In this document: positions 46,877-58,192 of the stretch, in pieces | Numbering within the stretch: position 1 is the first letter of the stretch | Layout: each line of letters starts with the position of its first letter | Assembly: GCF_902167145.1 (NCBI RefSeq) | Contig: NC_050104.1 | Coordinates: forward strand, 110,991,849-111,055,848 | DNA from: Zea mays | Lineage: Eukaryota > Streptophyta > Magnoliopsida > Poales > Poaceae | Length of the DNA stretch: 64,000 nucleotides | Direction: 5' to 3' | Position numbers and translations under genes: made by a program | Notes under the pieces: generated by a model | The model's database searches: none | The model's input: only the letters and a program-made list of their open reading frames with translations | What the model was told of the DNA's origin: nothing

Positions 46877-47950
46877 TGTCGGAGAGCAAATCTTCGGCCG
46901 GGTGGCGGAGTGCACCCGCCCTAAATCCTAAGATGAGGAGGGGCCTAAGCGTTTTGCTTGTTAGTTGGAAAAGTGGGAAGAACACAAGAACACACAAGGA
47001 TTTAGAGTGGTTCGGGCCACCGGAGCGTAACACCCTACTCCACTGTGTGATGTATTGCTTGAGAGCTTGTATGAACTTGTGAGGCTAAGGTTGGGTCTAA
47101 GATTGGGTGTCCTGACCGAGCTTGTGTGTAACGTCGCATGCCCCCCCTTTTATAGCTGAAGGGGTGCATGCACAAAGGTGCTGGGCCCCGACATGTGGGC
47201 CCAGGGACATAAAGAATATAGCGCTTGGAGCCACCAATGTTTGCTGTTGGGGCAATCTTCTCGTGCCCTGACGCCCGAGATCTCCGTATCTTCGGCATGC
47301 AGGGGAAGCTTCTTGTAGAAGGGATGATGGGTACTGTGCGCCGCTCGGCACGGGCGCACTGTTCGCCAACAGACTGGTCAGGCGCGCCGTCTGCTGGGTG
47401 ACCCTGACGCCGTCTGCCGGTGGATTGGACAGGACGCATTAAATGCTGAGAGGGCACGTCGCCCGTTAGCGTGGTGGCAGGCGGCGCGTCCTTCCCGCAA
47501 TAAATGCAAAGACTGCATAGCCATATGGGCCTTACGTCAGGCTCGGCCCGTTGGCTTACGTTACGGGCCACAAGCCATGCGGCTGCGGCGGGTTTCCGCC
47601 TGAGCGGGGAGCGTAGGGCAAGGCCTAGACACGTGTCGGCACCAGACCCTTGCTCGTGTTGGGGTCCTCTCCGTCCCGGGACCCTGCCAAGGCCCGGACC
47701 TTACTCAGGGGGACCCGACATGTCTCCTCAGGAGCTCCGGGCTCGTATTCACAGGGGTCCGGTGTTCCTCTGCGGAGGTCCGAACCCAACGGTGCTTCCT
47801 GGGACGTATTATCCTTCCTCGCCACGTGGTGCCCTTAGGCCTACCCATGTGGTGGGGTCGGGTGCCGCTCTCCGTGTGACCTGGAGGTGTCGTACGGGTG
47901 CAGCGCCTTCATACTGTAGAAGAGGGTACCCCTGATTCAGGGTATCGACA
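46877..47950 (-). repeat. K1 3' LTR (1074 bp)
   Basis: On the + strand it runs from TGTCGGAGAGC to ggtatcgaca. It pairs with 53572-54633. Confidence 0.92.
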
Positions 47951-48017
47951 GTGGCCCCCGGGCCTGCCTTCCGCGTGGGTATCGACAGTGGCCCCTGGGC
48001 ACGCCTTCCTGACCGCT
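47941..48017. repeat. Duplicated LTR/purine-tract border of K1
   Basis: tatcgacagtggcccc occurs at 47943 and again about 38 bp later (near 47981), each followed by (c/t)gggc(c/a)(t/c)gcctt. The LTR end and the adjoining tract are therefore present twice. Confidence 0.75.
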
Positions 48018-50431
48018 GATTGCCCCGAATATGGAGGGGCGCATAACTGTGGGGCAGTTGCACGCTCCTTCTTCGGGTCAGTCTGTATGACATGTGGGGC
48101 CTGGCCCCCGTGTCATAAGGTGGGAACCTTGGTGCACGTCGGGGGAGACTTCGCTCGTGATGCTTCAGGGGCGCGAGTGGGGAGAACTGCCTTTAAAAAG
48201 GGGTCGATCTCCTGGGTAGTAGCCATGCCTCGCTCCACTTGCATCCACTGCGCCCTTCCACCTTCCGGGCCTACAGATGGGGTGCGCCGGTGTTCTCTAG
48301 AGGGATCCGCGTCAGGGCCATCTCCTATGGCGATCTCATCGCCGAAGAGCTCGCGCTCGTGGTGGCGCCACCGATTTTGTCTTCTTCTTGTTGTTGTTAG
48401 AGGAGTGCAAACCCATGGGGTTGGCATTCTTCCGCCATCGCTCGGCTTCAAGGATTTTCATCACGCAGCCCGGCTGCAATCTCCCGCCAGTGGTCATCTA
48501 GAGGGATGACCACCAACCTTGTAGTGGGGAGAAGCAAGCTGGGCTGCGGCCTCCTTCCTGCCCTCAGCTTCAAGGATGTTCATCATCCATGCTGGGGAGG
48601 AGGGCGAGCCGAGTCGGGGCTCTGCCTTCCGCGTGGGCTGGCGGCCCGCTTCTTCCTCCAGCATTCAGGGGAGAAGGGCGTTCGCCAGCCTTGCGAAGGA
48701 GGCGAACTCCGGGTACGCGGGGTCGGCCTTCTGAGGCGCTGTCAGCTGCCGCGTGTCTGGCTCCTCGGCCTGGGTGGCTTTGGTGCCACCTCCGGCGCTG
48801 CCTCCTGCCGCTTGGACGGGGCGTGGCTGTCCGTCCACCGCACGGGCGACGGTCGCGTCGTGCGCGAGTCGGCCACCCCCATGGCTTCTCCCGCGTCGTC
48901 GGCCGCACCGGGGGGTCGTACAAGATGTCGTACGCCGTGGGGGCGGCGGTGGCGTTCTTGGATGGTCTTGTCCTCACTCCCGCGGTGAGGACGGGAGCGA
49001 GGACCTCTTCGCTCGCGCGCTGGGGCGGCCGCCATTCACCGGTACGGCACTGGTGCGCAGGTGGCCGCTGTCATCGGTGCTTAGTTGGTCGCCGCCGCTG
49101 GTGAGGCTCCCCACTGCAGAGGTGGTTGCCTCCGCTGGCGAGACCGTCAGTGCCACCTGCTGCCGGACCTCCAGCTCTTTGGCTATAATGGCCTCGTTGT
49201 CGCCCCCCGTAGGAAGACGGGGGGCGAGGACCCTTTCGCAGCGGCGTACATGCTGAGATGATCGCCGCTGCTTGGCGAGTCGTCGGTGCAGAGGTGGCCG
49301 CCACTGTCGGTGCTTATGTGGTCGCCTCCGCCGGCGAGCCGCTCGGAGCTAGCTATCCCATGGTCCTTACTGGTGTGGAGGTAGTTCATTCCTGCAAAGT
49401 ATAGATGGAACTAGGGCTCCACTTGAAAACAGATGTAATACTTTTGCTTTTGTAAGGTACTGAGGAGTACTATTTTTTAAGCAGTATTAGCACTTATCTA
49501 TTTTCAACTTGTTCCTGCTATGTGCGATATTGTTGAGTCCTCCTTAGTATCTGGCCCCCCGCCTGGGATGCAGGCTTGATGTGTTGAGGTTGGATGCCAG
49601 CGTTTCTGAAAAAGGTTGTCAATAATCCTCAGGAGGCAGCCTCCCGGGATCTGGATCTGTACATAGCTTTAGCTAGGAAGCATTAGTCGTACACCTCATA
49701 GGATTCCCTGTCTAACATTAGTCGTCCTTTGATACATGCTCGGGACTCACAGGTTTTAGTCCGGGTGGCCAAGTTGTGTGTCCAGACCCCCTTGGGTCGT
49801 GGTTCTAGATACTAGGACACTTGTCGCAGGGCGGTGGAGCATGCAGGCCCACGGTACGGGACCAGGCTGAGCGGCTGCACGGGCTCTGGACCACCCTAGG
49901 AGACTAATGCCCATTCTCTAGTTCCGGTCCCAAGGTTGTCGGACCCGCAGGACTTATAGCTCCAGATACTAAGTCCCCGTCATGGAGTGGCGGAGCATGC
50001 AGCCCCACGGTACGGGACCAGGCTGAGCGGCTACACGGGCTCCGGACCACCCCATGGAACGGGGTCCCATTCTCTAGAGCCAGCCCCTAGGCTGTCGGAC
50101 CTCCCTACTTTCGTATTAGGGGCCCTAAACTGCAAGCCTGGCTGCTCAATTCGGATGTCGTCATGTCAGACAGATGAAAACCGTATGGGTGGGTTAGCTA
50201 AAAAGTACTATCTGAAAGACTGCAAGGTAGGACCATGGAGCAGCAAGATGGAACTATCACAAGAGCACAACTGAGGGGGTAGTTTCTCTTTATAACTCGT
50301 CATGCATGGGTGCAGACTAATTGGCCGGGTTTGTGGGGACAGACCCCACCGGATGGTCGTACACGTATGAGTTACCTAGTTACAAAAAGGGAAACAGATT
50401 CGACCCCTTAGACTTGCCCTATGGATAGAAC
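47951..50431 (-). other. K1 3' region between integrase remnant and LTR
   Basis: CpG-rich DNA without a recognised gene. It holds a 156-bp tandem repeat at 49836-50110 (ggagcatgcagg and tacgggaccaggctgagcgg in both units). A pair of similar segments (cttcaaggat, g/tttcatca) lies 122 bp apart near 48446 and 48568. On the + strand ctttaaaaagggg (near 48191) is followed by an ATG at 48224 (MPRSTCIHCALPPSG), a possible antisense start; I cannot support a product. Confidence 0.5.
49836..50110. repeat. 156-bp tandem repeat in the K1 3' region
   Basis: Two units start at 49836 and 49992; each carries the segments acggtacgggaccaggctga and ggaccacc, then cattctctag and gtcggacc. Confidence 0.8.
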
Positions 50432-50648
50432 TTACAGAGATGTTTCGGCATCGGGGTAAGGCACTCCTTTAGTCGTAGCTAGATGGTTGCTCCCGGGTCG
50501 GTGTATTCCCGTTACCTTGAAGGGTCCTTCCCAGCTGGGGGAGAGTTGCGTAGCCCTTCTTGGTTTGGTACTTGCCGTAGGCCTGGGTCCCGACACTGGG
50601 TCCCCCACCTGCATTTGACATGGGAGCCCTTGTCTTTGGTTGTGGTCA
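50432..50648 (-). pseudogene. K1 integrase C-terminal remnant
   Basis: On the - strand MQVGDPVSGPRPTASTKP is followed by QLSPSWEGPFKVTGIHRPG, the C-terminal module of a Tat integrase (compare the Huck module at 27340-27524). Everything from protease to the integrase core is missing. It is cut at 50649-50653 by the S2 solo LTR. Confidence 0.7.
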
Positions 50649-50653
50649 CTTCC
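50649..50653. repeat. Target duplication CTTCC, left copy (S2)
   Basis: cttcc precedes the solo LTR and recurs at 51846-51850. Confidence 0.93.
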
Positions 50654-51845
50654 TGAAAGGGAAATAGGCTTACACCTTTTCCTAATTGATTCTGGTGGTT
50701 GAATTGCCCAACACAAATAATTGGACTAACTAGTTTGCTCTAGATTATAAGTTTTATAGGTGCCAAAGGTTCATAATAAACCAATAGAAAGTCCAAGAAA
50801 GGGTTCAAACAAAGAGAGCAAAAGACAACCGAAGTGTGCCCTGGTCTGGCGCAACAGACTATCTCGTGTGCCACCGGACAGTGTCCGGTGCACCAGGGAA
50901 CCCGACTCCAAACTTGCCACCTTCGGGAATTCTGGGAGCCGCTCCGCTATAATTCACCGGACTGTCCGGTGTAGCATCGGACTATCCGGTGTGCCAGCGG
51001 AGTAACGGCTACACAGCGCCAACGGTCGTCTGCAAGAACAATAAATGCGCTACAGTGCACGCCTGCGCGCAGAAGTCGGGACAGGCGCCAGAAGGCGCAC
51101 CGGACAGTGAACAGTGACTGTCCGGTGGCCCAGAAGTTAGAAGCTCCAACGGTCGAACCCTAATGGTCGGGTGACGTGGCTGGCACACCGGACAATGTCC
51201 GGTGGCGCACCGGACTATCCGGTGCGCCATGCGACAGCAGCCTCCACCAACGGCTCCTTTGGTGGTTGGGGCTATAAATACCCCCAACCACCCACCATTC
51301 ATTGCATCCAAGTTTTCAGACTTCAAACCTCATACAAGAGCTATAGCATTCAATACAAGACACAAACAAAAAGATCAAATCCTCTCCCAAGTCCAGAATC
51401 ACTCCAACCAAATTAGTGACTAGAGAGAGAGACATTTGTGTTCATTTGAGCTCTTGCGCTTGGATTGCTTTTCTTCTTTCTCTAATTCTTGTGCTCAATT
51501 CACTTGTAATCAAAACAAGAGACACCAAGTTGTGGTGGTCCTTGTAGTGGACTTAGTGTCCCATTTGATTGAAGAGAAAGGCTCACTCGGTCTAGGTGAC
51601 CGTTTGAGAGAGGGAAAGGGTTGAAAGAGACCTGGTCTTTGTGACCACCTCAACGGGGAGTAGGTTTGCAAGAACCGAACCTCGGTAAAACAAATCATCG
51701 TGTCTCACTCTTCATTTGCTTGTGATTTGTTTCCGCCCTCTCTTTTGGACTCGACTTCATTTCTAACACTAACCCCGGCTTGTAGTTGTGCTTAAAGTTT
51801 ATAAATTTCAGATTTGCCTATTCACCCCCCTCTAGGCGACTTTCA
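50654..51845 (+). mobile_element. S2: solo Opie/Ji-type LTR (1192 bp)
   Basis: Starts TGAAAGGGAAATAGGCTTAC, ends CCTCTAGGCGACTTTCA, and is flanked by the perfect duplication CTTCC with no internal element sequence. Such structures arise by recombination between the two LTRs of one element. Palindromes of the type caccggac-tgtccggtg fill 50870-51235. A TATA box lies at 51273-51279. It differs from the S1 LTR just after the first 15 bases, so it belongs to another subfamily. Confidence 0.95.
51273..51279 (+). promoter_or_regulatory. TATA box of the solo LTR
   Basis: TATAAAT in the context ggggctataaatacccccaa, just after the palindrome cluster. The S1 LTR has the same box on the - strand near 56793-56800. 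Confidence 0.65.
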
Positions 51846-51960
51846 CTTCCGCGTGTACCTGTTGGCTGCCTGGATCCGTGGGGGAATCCAGAAGGGTTTT
51901 TGGAGGAAGGCATACTTCAGCTCCGTAGACTGGGGAGCTCGGGGTCCCTCTGGGGTCCAT

Positions 51961-53415
51961 CTAGTTGTCTTCACCGGAGTAAGAGCCTCCGGCGAAGACA
52001 TCCTTTAGGTCCCCTTCGGGCGACTGATACTCGAGGTCCCGCTCAACCGCGGCCACCTCTCCATCGTCCACCTTTTCTTTGCCAGGTCGGCGGCGAGGTG
52101 GAGAGCCATCCTTGGAAAACTGCTCGCGTCGCTCACTAACGCGTTTCGCGAGGTCAATGATCTCGCGACACTCCGCGGCGCTGTGGCGACCGTTGGGGTG
52201 CACGGGGCATGGGCCGCTGTTACCCCTCTCCGGCCGTGGGCATTTGTTGCGGTCGCCCTGGCCCCCGGTCGCGGCTACGACCACTAGAGCGGTGGACCGC
52301 AGTTTCTGGTAGTCGCGGTCCTTCTTCTTTTTCTTCTTTCCGTCCCGGGGGGCGGCGCCCGAGCCACTCGACTAGGCAGCTCTAGTTTGTGGGGCCGAGT
52401 GACATGCACGGCCCTCGGCGGCTCTGGCGCATTTATCGGCCAGGGCAAAGAGTGTGGGGACAGTTTCCACATCATGTGTGGCCAACTTCTCCAACATTTT
52501 TTCATCACGTACTCCCAGTCGGAAGGCCGTGATGATGGAAGCATCAGAAATACGAGGTATAGTACCTTGCACCTTGGTGAAATGGGAGATGAACTTCCAG
52601 AGAGTCTCCCCGGGCTCCTGCCTCACCGCATGGAGGTGGGCCTCCACACGGTGCTGCTGGTAAGCACTGGCGAAGTTCGCAACGAACCGCACGCAGAGCT
52701 CTTCCCAGGAGTAGACTGACCCCGGGGTGAGGTTCATGATCCAGGTCCGGGCAAGTACAGAGAAGGCCACATGAAAGTATGTTGCTATCACAGCAGTGTT
52801 TCCACCTGCTGCCGTGATGGCGGCAACGTACACCTGCAAGAACTCTGACGGGTTCGATGTTCCATCGTATTTCTCCAGCAGGTGCGGCCGGAACTTGGGT
52901 GGCCATGACACCGCGCGAAGATGATCCGCAAGGGCGGCGCAGCCCACACCGGCCAAGGGGACACCTATTTGGGACCGAGTGCCCATTGGTGTCTGCGGTG
53001 CAACCGCAGTGAAGTCTTGACTGAGGTTGCGACCATCAATGTTTTGGCGGCGCTCATGCGCCCTTTCTAAAGAGACTCGGGCATCCTCACCCGCTCTCCT
53101 GCGGTTGAGCTCTGCCCGGAGGTCGTTGGTTTGTGCGCCCCTTACTGAGGGCGAACGCACAGACGCTGACGCCTCGCGTTGGCGCCGGGTTGACCACGTC
53201 CTCGACCTGGTCGAAGTAGAATGTGCCATACCGAGCAGTCGGTCGATGTCGTCCCGCCATTGCTTCATGGCCCCTGGTGAGGCCGTGGAGCTCGGGGGGT
53301 GTCGCAACAACTCCCTGGCTGCCAACAACGCCCCTGGTGATGCCCTCGACGGAGTCCGGGATGCTTGCACAGCCGTGTGCTGCCGTGCGGCGTGCACAGC
53401 AGCAGTGCCTAGCAT
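51961..53415 (-). pseudogene. gag: K1 gag, interrupted by one stop
   Basis: A 485-codon frame from ATG 53415 to a stop at 51961, with one in-frame TAG at 52372-52374. The N-terminal half is arginine- and serine-rich. The Gag core has PHLLEKYDGTSNPSEFLQVY, then LARTWIMNLTPGSVYSWEEL and RQEPGETLWKFISHFTK. After the TAG a lysine run and a zinc-knuckle variant follow, CPVHPNGRHSAAEC (C-x2-H-x5-H-x4-C, like Huck and G2). It ends near the S2 border. No protease follows, so pol was lost before S2 inserted. Confidence 0.82.
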
Positions 53416-53550
53416 GGGCGATTGGGAACCTGTGGTGTGGAGGAAGTAGCTTCTCCCTCCACCACAAAATCCACCAAAGTCTCAGCGCGGTGCTCAATGA
53501 TCTGCACCATCATGCTTGGGCAAGGAAACAAGCAAAAACCTAATGCCTAG

Positions 53551-53571
53551 CCCCCTATCTGGCGCGCCAAA
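53551..53571 (-). other. K1 primer binding site
   Basis: On the - strand TTGGCGCGCCAGATAGGGG follows the LTR end after one or two bases. It differs from the Huck site by one base. Confidence 0.75.
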
Positions 53572-54633
53572 TGTCGGAGAGCAAATCTCCGGCCGGGTGG
53601 CGGAGTGCAGCCGCCCTAAATCATAAGATGAGTAGGGGCCTAAGCGTTTTACTTTTTAGTTGGAAAAGTGGGAAGAACACAAGAACACACAAGGATTTAG
53701 AGTGGTTCGGGCCGCCGGAGCGTAACACCCTACTCCACTGTGCGATGTATTGCTTGAGAGCTTGTATGAACTTGTGAGGCTAAGGTTGGGTCTAAGATTG
53801 GGTGTCCTGACCGAGCTTGTGTGTAACGTCGCATGCCTCCCCTTTTATAGCTGAAGGGGGGCATGCACAAAGGTGCTGGGCCCCGACATGTGGGCCCAGG
53901 GACATAAAGAATATAGCGCTTGGAGCCACCAATGTTTGCTGCTGGGGCAATCTTCTCATGAGATCTTCGTATCTTCGGCGTGCAGGGGAAGCTTCTTGTA
54001 GAAGGGATGATGGGTACTGTGCACCGCTCGGCACGGGCGCACTGTTCACCAGCAGACTGGTCAGGCGCGCCGTCTGCTGGGTGACCCTGACGCCGTCTGC
54101 CGGCGGATTGGACAGGACACATTAAATGCTGAGAGGGCGCGTCGCCCGTCAGCGTGGTGGCAGGCGGCGCGTCCTTCCCGCAATAAATGCAAAGAGTGCA
54201 CAGCCATATGGGCCTTACGTCAGGCTCGACTCGTTGGCTTACGTTACGGGCCACAAGCCATGCGGCCGCGACGGGTTTTCGCCTGAGCGGGGAGCGTAGG
54301 GCAAGGCCTGGACACGTGTCGGCACCGGACCCTTGCTCGTGGTGGGGTCCTCTCCGTCCTGGGACCCTGCCAAGGCCCGGACCTTACTCGGGGGGACCCG
54401 ACATGTCTCCTCGGGAGCTCTGGGCTCGTATTCACAGGGGTCCGGTGTTCCTCTGCGGAGATCCGGACCCAATGGTGCTTCCTGGGACGTATTATCCTTC
54501 CTCACCACGTGGTGCCCTTAGGCCTGCCCATGTGGTGGGGTTGGGTGCCGCTCTCTGTGTGACCTAGAGATGTCGTACAGGTGCAGCACCTTCATACTGT
54601 AGAAGAGGGTACCCCTGATTCAGGGTACCGACA
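53572..54633 (-). repeat. K1 5' LTR (1062 bp)
   Basis: Pairs with 46877-47950; a 12-bp segment near 47269-47280 of the other LTR is absent here. Ends gggtaccgaca on the + strand, followed by ccttc. Confidence 0.92.
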
Positions 54634-56179
54634 CCTTCTATTAATTCATTTAATTTCTTCTTTTGTTCCATGCTAAGGTTGGCAAAAAGAACAAGTAAAT
54701 CATCTTCATCTTCACTGGAGCTACCCTCATCACTAAATGTTGTATATTTAGGGGTGCCTCTAGAGTGTACCTTCTTTTTCTTGCCGTCCTTAGCCATAAA
54801 ATATTTGTGGCCGACGTTGGGGAAGAGGAGGCCCTTGTTGATGGCGATGTTGGCAGCGTCCTCGTCGGAGGAGGAGTTGGTGGAGCTCTCATCGGAGTCC
54901 CATTCCCGGCACACATGGGCATCGTCGCCCTTCTTCTTGTAGTACCTCTTCTTCAACTTCTCCTTCCCCTTCTTGTCGTTGTCCCTGTCACTTTCACTTG
55001 ACATTGGACATTTTGCAATAAAATGACCGGGCTTACCACATTTGTAGCACGCCCTTTTGGAGCGGGGTTTGTAGTCCTTCCCCCTCCTATGCTTGAGGAT
55101 TTGGTGGAAGCTCTTGATGATGAGCGCCATCTCCTCGTTGTCGAGCTTGGAGGCGTCGATTGGAAGCCTACTTGGTGTAGACTCCCTGTTCTCTTCTTCC
55201 GTCGCTTTGAATGCGACGGGTTGCACCTCGGGTGTGGAGGTGGCGCCTTGCTCCAAGTTGACGATGTGTTTGGAGTCTTTGATCATTAGCTCAAAGATCA
55301 CAAACTTGCCAATTACTTCCTCGGGAGACATTAGTTTGTATCTAGGATCCCCACGTATTAATTGAACTTGAGTAGGATTACGAAAAATAAGGGATCTTAG
55401 AATAACCTTGACCATTTCATGGTCATCCCATTTGGTGCTCCCGAGGTTGCGCACTTGATTGACCATGGTCTTTAACTGGTTGTACATTGCTTGCGGTTCT
55501 TCTCCTTTATTGAGGATGAATCGACCGAGTTCGCCCTCAATTGTCTCGCGCTTGGTGATCTTGGTCACCTCATCTCCTTCGTGCGCGGTCTTGAGAACGT
55601 CCCAAATTTCTTTGGTGCTTTTTAACCCTTGCACCTTGTTATACTCCTCTCGACACAAGGAGGCGAGGAGTATAGACGTGGCTTGGGAGTTAAAGTGTCT
55701 TATTTGGGCGGCCTCGTCCGAATCGTAGTCCTTGTCCCCACCTGTGGTACAAGCGCTCCAAACTCAACTATGTCCCATATGCTTTCGTGGAGTGAGATTA
55801 GGTGATGCCTCATTTTATCACTCCACATACAGTAATCTTCACCATCAAAATATGGTGGTTTGCCTAATGGAACGGAAAGTAATGGAGCGCGCTTTGAGAT
55901 GTGAGGATAGCGTAGGGGCATCTTACTATACTTCTTGCGCTCATGGCGCTTAGAAGTGATGGAGGAGTCGGAGCTTGATGACGTGGAGGGTGACGAAGAA
56001 TCGGTCTCGTAGTAGACCACCTTCTTCATCTTCTTCTTCTTGTCATCCTTCCGATGTGTCTTGTTGGAGGAAGAGGATTCCTCCTTATGCTTGTGGCCGG
56101 ACTCCCTTGAAAGGGTTCTCCCCGAGCTTGCGGGCTTGTCGCCGGTCACGATCTCTCTCTTGGCGTGATCTCCTGACAT
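54634..56179 (-). pseudogene. gag: S1 gag, first part (right of K1)
   Basis: Starts at ATG 56179 (MSGDHAKREIVTGDK), about 35 bp after the primer site. The N-terminus is serine- and lysine-rich. The Gag core follows: GKPPYFDGEDYCMWSDKMRH, then CREEYNKVQGLKSTKEIWD and LRSLIFRNPTQVQLIR. The zinc knuckle CYKCGKPGHFIAKC lies near 55046-55005. A one-base loss in a G run near 55737 shifts the frame between 55658 and 55700. K1 cuts the gene at 54634 after LNELIEG; it resumes at 46876. Confidence 0.87.
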
Positions 56180-56212
56180 CACTCGAGTTGTTAGACTCTT
56201 AATGAAGCACCA

Positions 56213-56226
56213 GCTCTGATACCAAT
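56213..56226 (-). other. S1 primer binding site, initiator Met tRNA type
   Basis: On the - strand ATTGGTATCAGAGC directly after the LTR, the standard Sirevirus site. Confidence 0.88.
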
Positions 56227-57378
56227 TGAAAGTCACCTAGAGGGGGTGAATAGGCGTAATCTGAAATTTACAACTTTAAACACACACTACAAGCTGGTCT
56301 TAGCGTTAGAACAAAAGACAAGTCCCGGAGAGAAGGGAAAACAAATCGAATGAGAATCAAGCGAATGAACATGGTGATTTGTTTTACCGAGGTTTGGTTC
56401 CAAAGAACCTAGTCCCCGTTGAGGAGGTCACAAAGACCGGGTCTATTCCAACCCTTTCCCTCTCTCAAATGGTCACTTAGACCGAGTGAGCCTTCTTCCT
56501 TAATCTTCACGGGTCACTAAGACCCCGCAAGGACCACCAGACACTTGGTGTCTCTTTCCTCACTTACAAAGCACTTGATAATAAGAATGGGAAAATAAGA
56601 AAGGCAATCCAAGCGACAAGAACTCAAATAAACACAAAAATCTCTCTCTCACAAGCCACTAAGTGTTTGGAGTGAATTATGGACTCGGAGAGGATTTGAT
56701 CTTTTGTATTGTGTCTTGGAGTGAATGCTAGAGCTCTTGTATTGAATGTGAACATCAGAAAACTTGGATGCTTAGAGTTGTGGTGGTTGGGGTATTTATA
56801 GCCCTCAACCACCAAAGTAGCTGTTAGGGAGGCTGCTGACGATGGGCGCACCAGACAGTCCTGTTCACTGTCTGGTGCGCCGCCACGTCACCCAACCGTT
56901 AGGGTTCGGAGCAAAGTCGACCGTTGGAGTTTTGTCTCCTTGCGGCACAGGATAGTTCGATGCCACACCAGACACTGTCCGGTGCGCCTCTGACTCTGTG
57001 GCTCTGACTCTGCGCACTATTCATCTGTCAGCGGCTTTTACAGTCGACCGTTGCGCGTTGGATATCCGTTGCTCGCTGGCACACCGGACAGTCCGATGTT
57101 TTATAGCGGAGCGTGGCCTAGTTTTCCCGAGAGTGGCTGGTTCATCTTCGTACGGACATGGTGCACCGGACAGTCCGGTGCGCCAGTCCACAGCACACTC
57201 AAGTCCTTTTTGCTCCTTTTGAATTGGGTCCCTAACTTGAATATTTATTGGTTTGTGTTGAACCTTATGCACCTGTAGAACATGTATTCTAGAGCAAACT
57301 AGTTAGTCCATATGTTTGTGTTGGACATTCAACCACCAAAATTAATTGTAGGAAAAGGTTAACCCTATTTCCCTTTCA
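56227..57378 (-). repeat. S1 5' LTR (1152 bp)
   Basis: On the - strand it starts TGAAAGGGAAATAGG at 57378 and ends CTCTAGGTGACTTTCA at 56227. It contains accggacagtccggtg-type palindromes (for example 57164-57182) and a TATA box on the - strand near 56793-56800. It sits in the leader of G1, which continues from 57379. Confidence 0.93.
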
Positions 57379-58192
57379 CATATTTTAATCTTTTATGCTC
57401 AGTGGCCGATAAATTAGTCAGCCTTGTGTCGCTGTTTGGAGAAGCACCGTTGAGATCTTTAGAATTGGCCAGTTAAGCCTGATTTTGTAGATCTGCAACG
57501 TCTTCCCCAGCGGAGTCGCCAAAAAGTGTGTTGGCGCCGATCTAGGCAGCGCCAATCACTAGGGGGTGTACCGCTTGGCGGTGCCCTCTACGACAGCGCG
57601 AACGGTCCATGACTCTGGGCCGGACGGTCCGCGACCTGGGCGCAGGAGCGGCGCCTTCCCTGCGTCGCACCGGACGGTCCGCGGTTCTGGGCCAGACGGT
57701 CCGCGACCTGGCAACAGGGTCGTCTCCCTCCTCCTCGCTGGAATCTGGATCTCGTCCCCTAGGGGAAGAGATCATATGGCGCTCCGGGTTGATAGGTCAC
57801 CCGGGGCGTCCCACACGACGTGCAGTCGCCTAAGAATTAAGAGATCAATTCGAGAAAGGGGCATTGACTGGACAACTAGATCTTGCCCCCGGGAGGGGTA
57901 GGATCCTAGGGTCGTCTTGGAGTCGGCAGGCCACCCAAGATGGATATAGACGACGTAGAGTCGAATAGGGTTGGAGGTGGATATGCGGAAGACTATAACT
58001 AGAACTACACTACATCTACTCCTAGGACAGGAAAGGTAAAGAAAGTAATTTGTTCGATTAGAATGTGTTCAGGGGTTCTCAATCGGCCGTACCCTTTTAT
58101 ATTTATAGAGCAGGAGGTCTGGACTTGTTCCTAAAAGATAGCCAACAACTCACACGTGATTAAATAAATAACCACGCACGAGATAACATAAT
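57379..58192 (-). mobile_element. G1: leader and LTR of a Ty3/gypsy element, - orientation
   Basis: 57379-57528 is internal leader and contains, on the - strand, the primer site TTGGCGACTCCGCTGGGGA (57504-57522). The LTR runs from 57529 (inner end CCAACA) to 58192, where G2 begins. A TATA box (CTATAAATATAAAAGGG on the - strand, about 58092-58108) and GGACGGTCCG motifs (57605-57715) link it to the G2 family. Its U3 start is missing because G2 inserted there; its coding part was separated by S1. Confidence 0.75.

Larger units (their letters stand above)
46877..54633 (-). mobile_element. K1: deleted Tat-type Ty3/gypsy element in the S1 gag
   Basis: From right to left: 5' LTR 54633-53572, primer site, gag, a pol remnant consisting only of the integrase C-terminus, a 2.5-kb 3' region, 3' LTR 47950-46877. 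The solo LTR S2 lies at the point where gag meets the integrase remnant. The primer site is nearly that of Huck. LTRs differ at about 45 sites plus a 12-bp gap (about 4%). Family name not assigned. Confidence 0.87.
44723..57378 (-). mobile_element. S1: Opie/Ji-type Sirevirus (Ty1/copia), pol-deleted
   Basis: From right to left: complete 5' LTR (57378-56227), primer site, gag (interrupted by K1), protease and the start of the pre-integrase region, 3' untranslated part, purine tract, truncated 3' LTR. Integrase, RT and RNase H are absent. The LTR start TGAAAGGGAAATAGG is that of maize Opie/Ji. Its age is greater than that of K1 (about 6% LTR difference over the 518 comparable bases, by eye). 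Confidence 0.88.

Noticed and set aside
47898..49256. Several overlapping + strand frames of 140-200 codons in the K1 3' region
   Set aside because: GC-rich DNA gives chance frames; composition is low-complexity and no motif is recognisable, apart from the possible antisense start noted separately.
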